A DNA stretch of 64,000 nt from Paenibacillus sp. BIHB 4019 (GTDB lineage Bacteria; Bacillota; Bacilli; Paenibacillales; Paenibacillaceae): NCBI RefSeq assembly GCF_002741035.1, contig NZ_CP016808.1, positions 1,894,501 through 1,958,500 on the forward strand, written 5' to 3'. Made by a program: the position numbers and the translations under genes. Shown here piece by piece: positions 34,907-43,700 of the stretch (the stretch's first letter is position 1; each line of letters starts with the position of its first letter). The notes beneath the pieces are model-generated. The model ran no database searches, had not been told where the DNA came from, and saw only the letters and a program-made list of their open reading frames with translations.

Positions 34907-35536
34907 CTAAATGTAGTATTCAATTTCACTGTTGTTTCTGCTGACAGAAGCTTTCTCCGTCAATACCTTCATCCCCAGCAGCTGCTTGCCCTTCGTGAAT
35001 ACGATGCCTCCAAGCAGCCCTGCCACGACGACGTAAATCGGATTAATCGCAGTAAACAGCAGCACAGCGAGCGTCACAACCGCTACGAACGTCGTCGCAA
35101 CGTCAAACAGCGCCGCCCGCGCCATGCGGTAAGCGGCCATCACCATTAAGGCGATAACCGCCCCATGTATCCCTTTAAGCGCCGCCATCAGCTTCGGATG
35201 ATCGCCAAAGGCGCGTATAAACAAGCCGAGCAGCAAAACGAGCAGCAGCGTAGGGAGCGTAATGCCGGCAATGGCGATAACCGCCCCTGCTGCGCCTGCC
35301 TGCCGATAGCCGACCATCGCTGCCGCATTGACGCCTACTCCGCCGGGTGCCGACCCTGCGAGCGAAATGAGCTGCGTCCATTCTTTTTCATCCAGCCACT
35401 GCCGCTTCTGTACGGCCTCCCGCTCGATCATCGGCATCATCGCGTAGCCGCCGCCAAACGTTGTAGGCCCAATTCGAAAAAATATCCAAAACAGCTGCAG
35501 CAGCATGCCCAGCCGTTTATTTTGTCCATTTGCCAT
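34907..35536 (-). CDS. Chromate transporter family protein, first half-size subunit
   Basis: A 209-residue CHR-family membrane protein with FWIFFRIGPTTFGGGYAMMP at the N-terminus and SAPGGVGVNAAAMVGYRQAG near residue 70. It is the upstream member of the split CHR pair and should work as a heterodimer with the next gene. ATG follows GGAGGG. Confidence 0.88.
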   Translation of the reverse strand: MANGQNKRLGMLLQLFWIFFRIGPTTFGGGYAMMPMIEREAVQKRQWLDEKEWTQLISLAGSAPGGVGVNAAAMVGYRQAGAAGAVIAIAGITLPTLLLVLLLGLFIRAFGDHPKLMAALKGIHGAVIALMVMAAYRMARAALFDVATTFVAVVTLAVLLFTAINPIYVVVAGLLGGIVFTKGKQLLGMKVLTEKASVSRNNSEIEYYI

Positions 35537-35800
35537 GAGGTTCCCTCCATTGATGGGTGATGCTTTCTCTCTATTATACCACCTTTATTCCATATTGGAT
35601 TTATCTCATCAAAAAAAGGCTCATCATTTCGATTTATCGAAGCTATTCGATTGAATTATGAGTGATTTTGGTTGAGTTTATTTCTTTTCGAAAAAATGTT
35701 CGAAGCGGACGTGAACATAGCGACTGTCCATGAATTACGATATAATGAGGAGTGGCACTTTCATTTTTTTCATCCTACCTATAGTAAGCAGGGATTAGTT

Positions 35801-37000
35801 ATGTACAAAGCGGAACGGAGCGTTCCCTCTCATAAAGAGCTTATTTATACACAAATCGGCGAGCAGGGCACCGTATCGAAAGCGGAGCTGCTGGACAGGC
35901 ACAAGCTGACGAGCAGTACGCTAACGCGTGTATTGGAGGAGCTTGTGACGGACGGGCTGATTCAAGAGACGGGTCTTGGTCCCTCCAGCGGCGGCAGACG
36001 GCCGATTTTGTACCAGATTCATGCGGAGTACCGGTACATTTTTGGACTGGAAATTTCGCGTTTCTCTTCGACATTAGGCTTATTCGATATGCAGCTGAAT
36101 CAGAAATCACTCGTTCGCTGGCGGATGGATGAGGCGATGACACCACAGGCGCTGGTGGACTACGCGTCGCAGCTGATGCGTACGCTGCTTCGGGATCACC
36201 GGATCGAGCGGGAGCAAATTCTCGGCATTGGCATTGGGGCGGTTGGGCCGCTTGACCGGAGCAGCGGGATGATTTTGGACCCGCTGTATTTTGCCGCTCG
36301 CGGCTGGACGCAGGTGCCGATTTGCCAAATGTTTGAGGAAGCGACCGGATTTACCGCGTTTCTTGAAAATGGCGCCAACACCGCGCTGCTCGGCGAGCGC
36401 TGGGCGCTGCGCCATGAAGACATCGAGCATGCGCTGTACGTGCATGCCGGCGTCAGCCTGCGCTCCGCGATCATGTCGTACGGCCGTATCGTCCATGGCA
36501 CGATGGACATGGAAGGCTCGATCGGGCAAATGATCATTCACACGGATGGGCCACGGCTGTCTTCGGCAGGGAATTACGGCGCGCTGGAGGCATATGCTTC
36601 GATTCAGGCGCTGGAGCATCAAGCGCGCTCCCATGCGAAGATGGGGCAGGATTCGCTGCTCAAAGCGTATTCCGTCACGCCCGAGCAGCTGAACTATGAA
36701 TTGCTGCTGCAAGCTCTGTCGGCGGATGATCCGTATGTGCAGGAGCTGTTCCAGCAGTCCGCCGTCTATTTCGGCGTCGGCCTGGCGAATTTGATTAATA
36801 TTTTTCACCCGGAGCTTGTTATTCTGGGCGGCGCTTTAATCAATTCAAAGCCGATGTATTTTCAGACGGCTACAGATACTGCTAAGAAAAACACCTACTA
36901 TTCCCCCGCCTATGAGCCGAGGTTTTCCAAAGGCCAGCTCAAAGAGGATGCCGTCGTGACCGGAGCGGCGCTGACTGTGCGTAATAAGATGCGGATATAA
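35801..37000 (+). CDS. ROK-family transcriptional regulator without kinase or zinc residues
   Basis: A 399-residue NagC/XylR-type protein. Residues 5-70 are a winged helix (VSKAELLDRHKLTSSTLTRV). The remainder is a ROK domain. The catalytic ENDAN motif reads ENGAN, so the base aspartate is lost, and the zinc motif CxCGxxGCLE reads SSAGNYGALE, with no cysteines. It should be a pure sugar-responsive regulator. ATG at 35801 follows AGCAGGGA; an earlier frame opening at 35672 adds a tail with no family likeness. Its targets are not visible; no sugar operon adjoins it. Confidence 0.87.
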   Translation: MYKAERSVPSHKELIYTQIGEQGTVSKAELLDRHKLTSSTLTRVLEELVTDGLIQETGLGPSSGGRRPILYQIHAEYRYIFGLEISRFSSTLGLFDMQLNQKSLVRWRMDEAMTPQALVDYASQLMRTLLRDHRIEREQILGIGIGAVGPLDRSSGMILDPLYFAARGWTQVPICQMFEEATGFTAFLENGANTALLGERWALRHEDIEHALYVHAGVSLRSAIMSYGRIVHGTMDMEGSIGQMIIHTDGPRLSSAGNYGALEAYASIQALEHQARSHAKMGQDSLLKAYSVTPEQLNYELLLQALSADDPYVQELFQQSAVYFGVGLANLINIFHPELVILGGALINSKPMYFQTATDTAKKNTYYSPAYEPRFSKGQLKEDAVVTGAALTVRNKMRI

Positions 37001-37151
37001 TAAGCATGATGAAAATCGTGCAGCAGGGTAACAGGGCAGCAAAATGGTGGAGCGGACTGATGAATCTCAGCTCAATAGGCTGAATTAAGCGGCTAGGAAG
37101 GTAAGCATTGTTGCTTGATCCCGCCTTCCATGGTAAAATAATCAATGCTGC

Positions 37152-37228
37152 GCGCCCGTAGCTCAGCAGGATAGAGCGACAGTTTCCTAAACTGCAGGTC
37201 GTACGTTCGAATCGTATCGGGCGCGCCA
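37152..37228 (+). tRNA. tRNA-Arg, anticodon CCT
   Basis: A 77-nt cloverleaf: acceptor GCGCCCG/CGGGCGC, D stem GCTC/GAGC, anticodon loop TTCCTAA, T loop TTCGAAT, and an encoded CCA. The anticodon CCT reads AGG. There is one A-C mismatch at the top of the anticodon stem. A terminator follows. Confidence 0.95.
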
Positions 37229-37241
37229 TAAAAAAGCCTTT

Positions 37242-37272
37242 AAACCCTTATTCCATAAGGGTTTTTCTTTTT
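37242..37272 (+). terminator. Terminator of the tRNA-Arg gene
   Basis: AAACCCTTA and TAAGGGTTT form a 9-bp stem with loop TTCCA, followed by TTCTTTTT. Confidence 0.9.
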
Positions 37273-37423
37273 CCTATTTTTATACAAGTGCATCGAAAAC
37301 GAAAACCGGGAACAAGCTGGGAACATTTTTTGTTTGTTTCTTTTTTTGGCCTTTCTTTGCTTTGAAAAGAATCCCCGTCAACCTGATGATTAAAGGGATT
37401 TATATTCCCAATCGTTTGGGATT

Positions 37424-37669
37424 TTAAATTACACCCTTACGTTTGAGCAAAGTGACGAAACGATAAAAGTCAGAACTGCCGCCGTCCAGCGCATCGAACA
37501 GACCCACATTAACAGCTGCCGCAACGGAAGACTCTGTCCACGCCGGGACAACCATCTTTTGTTTCCCCTCTAGGTCTTTCAGGGGTTGCTCAAGTCCCTC
37601 CTTATCTTTCGTCAATTGATCAACTGATTTCTGTAAATCCTCAAATGCTTTTCTATCTGCTGCTGTCAT
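37424..37669 (-). CDS. Small phage-type protein, probable prophage remnant
   Basis: About 81 residues. A coiled-coil-like start (DRKAFEDLQKSVDQLTKDKE) is followed by VPAWTESSVAAAVNVGLFD and SSDFYRFVTLLKRKGVI. This layout resembles small proteins encoded beside amidase or holin genes in Bacillus and Paenibacillus phages; this is from memory of such genes, not a search. ATG at 37669 follows AAGGAAG closely. It lies just downstream of tRNA-Arg, a common phage attachment site, with no other phage gene nearby. Confidence 0.5.
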   Translation of the reverse strand: MTAADRKAFEDLQKSVDQLTKDKEGLEQPLKDLEGKQKMVVPAWTESSVAAAVNVGLFDALDGGSSDFYRFVTLLKRKGVI

Positions 37670-37762
37670 TTCTTCCTTAACAAGACAGATTGAAGGATGA
37701 ATCGAACCATGGTAGAATTGCTCCAAGAGTCGACAACATCCGAGTTTACTGGGAGTCTGTTT

Positions 37763-39586
37763 ATGAGATCGGAATCTACTATATTTTCAATGAAAATAAT
37801 GACCATTTTTTTAGCCATATCGCTTTGCACCGCATTCGTTTTCGTCATTTACTTTCAGGATGCGAACAAATCCAAAGATGATATCAGTATGGAGATTCTA
37901 CAAGACGGTTCAGGAAACATGACCTTGTCCGATGTTAAAGTCAGCGATCAATTTGCAGCTTTGCCTGGAAATTATTCCAAGGTTGGCTATTCTCCGGTCC
38001 GACTATGGTTCAAAATAAAATTAAACCGATATAACGCGGATGAAATCAATTATCTTACAATAAACAACCCTCTTTTTGAAGATGTAACGATTTACCTCCC
38101 GACAAGTAACGATTACGTAACAAAGCATTTCGGGTACGCGTATAAAAGCCATTCCGATGAGATCGGCTATGTCTACCCCGCATTTAAAATCCCGCCGCAT
38201 TTTGACCATAATCAGTACATATACATGACAAGCAAATCGTTATACGGACAGAACTTTGTTGTCGGGCTCGTAAATGACGATCTCTTTAGGAAGACAAGCA
38301 TGATAAACGTCTGGGTAGGTGGCATCTTAGTCGGCGTTTTGACGGCATTGTTTTTTTATAATTTGGTCACGGGCTTAGCCATAAAAAACAAAACTTTTAT
38401 AAAATACTGCTTTTATGTGTTCACCACCTTGTTATGGAACGCTGCAATGACGGGACTTTTAAACATCACGGGCTTCAAATACGCCTATTGGATTGCGGAA
38501 TATTCCACAGGCATCGGCATTCTCATGTCGCTGGCCATCGCCATTTTTATGAGAGCGATTTTTCAGACCCAAACCAGGTTCCCCAAGATTGATTTTTGTT
38601 TAAAGCTACTCATCGCTTACTTCCCCATCACTTTATTACTGTTTTTTTTCATCAGTAAAGAGCTAGGAGCATTTGGTGCGGGCGCATCTTCTGTGGTGTT
38701 TGTATTGTATTTTATAATTATGTTTAAAGGAATAAGGAACAAAACCATTCGTTCGCCGCAGCTCATAGCGGCATGGCTCTTGTGCTTTGTGTCGGTAATC
38801 CTGTTTTATTTGATGGTTTTCGGAGTAATGCCTCAAAGTTACATTATTATTTATTACTTATTTTTTCTTTCTTGTGCCTCCGCTACCGCATTTGCCCTGT
38901 CTCTTGCAGAAATCATTAATCAATTAAATGAAGAGAAGCAGCGCAATCAAGTTCTATTTGAAAATTCCGAAATTCAATCCCGGCAGTTTGAGCTTGCTTT
39001 CATACGGGCACAAATGGACCCGCATTTTGTTCATAACACCTTGAATGTAATAGAAGGGGTTATTGCTGAAAATAAAGAAAAAGCGGGAAGCTTGGTAAAC
39101 GATTTATCCCATTATCTTAGAAATATATTCGATTACAGCAATTCGGAAAGATATATTTCTATTCATGATGAGCTGGATGCAGTCAAGTTTTATGTTCGCA
39201 TTGAGCAAGCCCGATTCCCAGGCAAAATATTTGTCAACTATGAAATTGATCCAGGCATTCAGTTGAAGGTGCCGCGCCTCGTTATTCAACCCTTGGTAGA
39301 AAATGCGATTAAACACGGGATACGTAAAAGGAAAATTGCAGGAACAGTCACGATTAGAGTTAAAGAGCTTGAACATGACTACTTGATAGCGGTAGAAGAC
39401 GACGGCGTCGGCATTGAAGAAGCGGACAAATATAAACTGCTTGAATACTCCCCGGGCAAGGGCATTGGACTTGCCAACATAAACGCGCGGCTTACGGCCG
39501 AGTACGGAACGCAGCTTCAAATCGTCAGTGAGAAGGGTAAAGGAACCGCGGTTCGTTTTGACGTACCCAAAAAGGAGCAGCCATGA
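37763..39586 (+). CDS. Sensor histidine kinase with 7TM-DISM sensor and LytS-type kinase domain
   Basis: A 607-residue kinase. After a first hydrophobic segment comes an extracellular beta-rich 7TMR-DISMED2-type domain (residues 60-180: SPVRLWFKIKLNR). About seven membrane helices follow at residues 185-400. The His_kinase domain has AQMDPHFVHNTLNVIEG near residue 420 in place of the usual DPHFLFNxLN, then an HATPase with LVIQPLVENAIKHG and GKGIGLANI. ATG at 37763 follows GGGAG at 8 nt. It overlaps the response-regulator gene by 4 nt, so they are partners. The phospho-acceptor is the His of DPHF. Confidence 0.9.
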   Translation: MRSESTIFSMKIMTIFLAISLCTAFVFVIYFQDANKSKDDISMEILQDGSGNMTLSDVKVSDQFAALPGNYSKVGYSPVRLWFKIKLNRYNADEINYLTINNPLFEDVTIYLPTSNDYVTKHFGYAYKSHSDEIGYVYPAFKIPPHFDHNQYIYMTSKSLYGQNFVVGLVNDDLFRKTSMINVWVGGILVGVLTALFFYNLVTGLAIKNKTFIKYCFYVFTTLLWNAAMTGLLNITGFKYAYWIAEYSTGIGILMSLAIAIFMRAIFQTQTRFPKIDFCLKLLIAYFPITLLLFFFISKELGAFGAGASSVVFVLYFIIMFKGIRNKTIRSPQLIAAWLLCFVSVILFYLMVFGVMPQSYIIIYYLFFLSCASATAFALSLAEIINQLNEEKQRNQVLFENSEIQSRQFELAFIRAQMDPHFVHNTLNVIEGVIAENKEKAGSLVNDLSHYLRNIFDYSNSERYISIHDELDAVKFYVRIEQARFPGKIFVNYEIDPGIQLKVPRLVIQPLVENAIKHGIRKRKIAGTVTIRVKELEHDYLIAVEDDGVGIEEADKYKLLEYSPGKGIGLANINARLTAEYGTQLQIVSEKGKGTAVRFDVPKKEQP

Positions 39587-40512
39587 AAGTTATTATTGTA
39601 GACGACGAATATTATGCGCTGCGGAACTTGAAAAGCAAGTTCGAGAAAATTGCGGATGTCGAAGTCATTGCGATGTATGAAGACCCTGCAACAGCTTTGG
39701 AAGAAATGAGCAGCATACAGCCCGACCTTGCTTTACTGGATATCGAAATGCCGGAAATCGATGGCATAACCTTGCTCGGGATGATGTTCAAAAAAAGACC
39801 GGAAATGGATTTTGTTTTCACAAGTGCTCACCATGCCTATGTGTCGGACACGCTTGAAACAAAAGCGTTGGATTTTCTAGTAAAGCCGGTGAAGTACGAA
39901 CAGCTTTATGTCACATTGGAGAAAATAAAGAAGATTAGAAGCAAAAGCGGCATGGGACACAAAATCGAGGTTAAGTGTTTTGGCGATTTTTCCGTATTTA
40001 TAGATGGGAAATTGATCGACGACAATTGGCGAACCAAAAAAACGGAAGAGCTTCTCGCCTATTTGCTATGCATGAACGGCAAGTACGTATCCAGAGAACG
40101 GATCATTAATGACTTGTGGCCCGATTTGGAGATGAATAAAGGTTATGCAAACTTATATACGACGCAATATAACTTAAAGAAGCGATTCAACGCTTTTGGA
40201 ATCCATCATTTGATTAAGAGTAGACTCGGGAACATCTGGCTCAACATTGAAGACATTAAAGTGGATTTGTTGGAGTTCGATCGTTTCAGTAAAAGTTATA
40301 ATGAAGATAAGAGCAATATGGAAATCCTCGAGCAAATGGTGGAGCTGTACAAAGGCATGTTATTTGAAAATAAGCTTTATTCATGGACGTTAAGTATACA
40401 GCAATCTTACGATGTAAGTTACGATGATGCATTGAATACTCTGATCCAGTTTCATAGGCAACGCGGCGATGAGACAAAAGCCCAGTACTATGAGATGAAA
40501 GAAATGCTCTAA
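39583..40512 (+). CDS. Response regulator with SARP-like DNA-binding and BTAD-type domain
   Basis: A 309-residue regulator. The receiver domain (1-120) has Asp53 in LALLDIEMPEIDG as phosphorylation site, with T/S in VFTSAHH and lysine in FLVKPVK. Residues 130-220 form an OmpR/SARP-type winged helix (VKCFGDFSVFIDG, LLAYLLCMNGKYVSRERI). The C-terminal helical part (240-309) resembles a BTAD repeat domain. This pairs with the LytS-type kinase upstream. REC-SARP proteins are less common in Firmicutes than LytTR outputs for such kinases. The divergent SLH gene beyond the terminator is a possible target. Confidence 0.88.
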   Translation: MKVIIVDDEYYALRNLKSKFEKIADVEVIAMYEDPATALEEMSSIQPDLALLDIEMPEIDGITLLGMMFKKRPEMDFVFTSAHHAYVSDTLETKALDFLVKPVKYEQLYVTLEKIKKIRSKSGMGHKIEVKCFGDFSVFIDGKLIDDNWRTKKTEELLAYLLCMNGKYVSRERIINDLWPDLEMNKGYANLYTTQYNLKKRFNAFGIHHLIKSRLGNIWLNIEDIKVDLLEFDRFSKSYNEDKSNMEILEQMVELYKGMLFENKLYSWTLSIQQSYDVSYDDALNTLIQFHRQRGDETKAQYYEMKEML

Positions 40513-40559
40513 ACAAATAGTGTCCTGACAAGCTAAAATGACTTCGTCGTCCTTCTGGG

Positions 40560-40649
40560 ACGTGCGAAGCCTTCCTCTGGCGGCTATGCTCACGTTTCGC
40601 GTAGACGTATAGAGAAAAGATGAGCAAACTCATATTCTTTCCTATACGT
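40560..40649 (+). repeat. Dispersed two-hairpin repeat, copy after the response regulator
   Basis: A plus-oriented copy: CGAAGCCTTCCTCTGGCGGC, CACGTTTCGCGTAG, then ACGTATAG and CTATACGT as the arms of the distal hairpin. Compared with AAATATAG/CTATATTT in the 51-kb copies, both arms have changed together, so pairing is kept. Confidence 0.82.
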
Positions 40650-40653
40650 AAAT

Positions 40654-40692
40654 AAAATCGCCCGCATACTGTGACCAGATGCGGGCGATTTT
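40654..40692. terminator. Bidirectional terminator between the response regulator and the SLH protein gene
   Basis: AAAATCGCCCGCAT and ATGCGGGCGATTTT form a 14-bp stem with A and T flanks that can serve both convergent genes. Confidence 0.93.
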
Positions 40693-40720
40693 AATGTTAT
40701 TTGCATGATTTTCTATGAGC

Positions 40721-43700
40721 TTACTGTATGACAAAGGTATACGTCTTTTGAGTACCGTCCTGTGCGGTTACGACCAACCGATCGGTGCTTTGCAAATTTC
40801 TTCCGTGCCCCAGCTCCGTATCGTCCTGATCATAAACTTTAAAGCTTCCATTTAGAGGTCCAATGATAGAAGTATTAAAGGTCATATAGTACGTATACAG
40901 AGGTACGGTAATTGTCCCTGCGGCCGGATCAATTTGAAAGCTGGGCGATAGTGATGTCAAGGTTACATCGTTGTACAAAATAAGATAATCCGCAGTAGAC
41001 GAGTCTTGAGCGGTAACACGTACGATCATACTAGATGTGATATCGGACATCTGATCGGCTACAGGTGCCAAGTCTTCATCCAAGACGTTGGCAGTAGCGT
41101 GCGGCGATACCGTTAACCCGCTCAACAACTGGACTACCGTCAAGGTGCTCGGAACCGAAAGGCTGCCCCCGCTCACATTCCCGTTCGTATTAGCCAGAAC
41201 TGACTTTGCGCTGCTCAGGGACGGCGTCGGCGTCGTTGTTGGAGACGGTGCCGCTGTTGGTGCCGGCGTCAGTGCTGGTGTCGGCGCTGGCGTCGGTGCC
41301 GATGTCGAACAACTCCACTGTGCAGAATAAGATACGTCTTGGGCCGGCATTGTGCTTGCCAGCGCAGGCGACCAACCTGTAAAAGTACAGCCTGACTTCG
41401 TTATGGTTGGCGCCTGTATGGCAGTGCCATACTGAACTCGATCTGTGGAGCCGCCTGTGCCCCCGTTTGCATTAAACGTCAAATTGTAGCTGTTGCGCTG
41501 ATAGTAACGCACGATCGTGAGGCTTCCATCGGCTGCAACCGTACTTGATGTCAATGCTTTACCGCTGCTGTCATAGGCTGTGCTATGGCCGTAGGTAAAA
41601 CCGGGATACTGCTGAATCGCTGGCGCCGCAAGCGCACCAGTTGTTCCTTGAAAGCTTCCCGTGCTGGCTTCAACATAAAGCAAAGTGTTTCCGAGACCTT
41701 GCAGCCTGTTTGAAACACCGTAAGGCGTATCGTTACGTACCTTCCAGATCGCTGTGTAAGTGGTGTCGTTTGATGGCATTGTGCCTGGAATTGCCTGTGA
41801 CCAGCCAGCAAAAGTATAGCCGGGTTTTGTAAAATTCGGCACTGCACTGCCCGGCACCTTCGAAAAGCTTCTGGCCGAATACACGATCGAGGTTCCGCCC
41901 GGATCGGCATAGAAGGTCATTTTGTGCTTGGTGGGCAAGTATTCGTAACTAAGTTTCAATAAGCCTGTTCCAAATATTGTGATTGTTTTTGTTGGCGGTG
42001 TATCATACCCTTCGATTGCTATCGGTACCGGCGAAACGGAAGCGCCGGCTGTACCAGAGAAGGTATTTTTTTTCTTGGTGGTGCGATTCCCTGTATCGGG
42101 ATCTACCGTAATGTAATCGACCAAGTAAGGTATATTGGTATGCGGTGTCCACTGCGCATAAAGCGTTATATTTCCTGCTGGCATGCTGTCAGGAATGATG
42201 TAAGGCTTCTTACCTTCAGGATCCAAAGCCCAACCCTTGAATGTATATCCCGTTCTTTTAGGCACGTTTGTTAATCTCTTTACTTTCTTGATTGATGTGT
42301 CGATTAGTTCAACAACCCGCCCGTAATCGTTCAACTGAAGTTCACCGCTTGGATCTTTACCGTCTACTAATGGGACATTAGGGTTCAAGGTTATAGAGTG
42401 GTATCCGCTCTTGTACCAGGTCAAATTAATATCGCGCGAGTAGGGAAGGGAATTTAAACCCGTCGTTGAGCCCTTCCACGTTACGGTCATCCTGCTGGTG
42501 AGAATTTCATCCGCAGCATTTGGCGATACGGTTACACGGGATGTATTAGGATCGTACTTAAATTTATCGTTATTAAAAGTGATTGTGTAATTCTGTGGAC
42601 GATCCTTACCTATTCTAATTTCGCCCGTTACCAAATTTAAATCGTTCAGTTTCAAGGCATCCTCAATCGATGGGAAAACTTTCTGCTCAAAGGCGACAAA
42701 GGAAGGCGCTGCTTCCTCTTCATAGGCAAAATCGATGAAATGACCATTTGGTGTGCCGGCTCTATAAAGCGGCCAGGACTCGCTATAAAAGAGGTCGGAA
42801 TAAGAGATTGACCCGCCGAGGAGCTGTGCCCCCCACTCTGCCTCCGCATACATACCGATCTCGAGCAACAGTGCACCTAATGTTTTTGTCTGCGCCGAAG
42901 ATGACTTTTCGTAATAGAAATACCCGTAGAGCTGGAGGTAGGCGCCTCCTTCTGCAGTGATTCCGACACTGTCCAATTCGATATGGAACAAGCCTGCCGC
43001 CAGTTCAAGACGAATTCCTGCCTTCAACCCCAGTGTTCCCATCACATAAAAATAGAAATTATAGGTGCCGTCGCCCGGCAAATCCACCGTGCTGAAAGAA
43101 GGCGATCCTTCGCTGAGTTTAAAGCTGGCTGTATATCTCTTCGCGGATTCATAACTGAAGCCGATGCCCAAGGCAATATTCGGATTCATGCTGATGACAA
43201 AGCTTCCTTTAAAGTTGATATGAAGGAGACCCAATAATAGGTGTTTATCGTATTCGAAGATTTCTTCTTCTACCAGGTCAACCCAATCCGTCTCGTTCTC
43301 CAGCATGGCTTGGTAGCTTTCCACCAACGTATCAGCGTTTACCTTGGCTGGAGCGGAAGGAGACTGCTTCAGAACCGCTTCCAGCTGCGCCTTAATGTCC
43401 ACTTTATTTTTGGCAGTATCCCAAATATTCGCGTAAGCGTCAAGCGGAGTATCCGCTGGCACGGTGCCGATCTGTGCAGACGCGTCAATGCTCGTAAACG
43501 TGAACGCGTCCAGGTTGGCGCTTGCTTGATAGTCCTTGGGATATGGGAGATCGAAAAGTCCCAGATCAATATATCCCCAAACCGTATTGCCGTTCACACC
43601 CACGCTTAAAGAGATTTCTTCCGTAAATGCAGAGCTCATATGGATAAGAATATCGTTGTCCGCGCCTGTCGAAACTTGAATATCGCTTGAAACGATGAGA

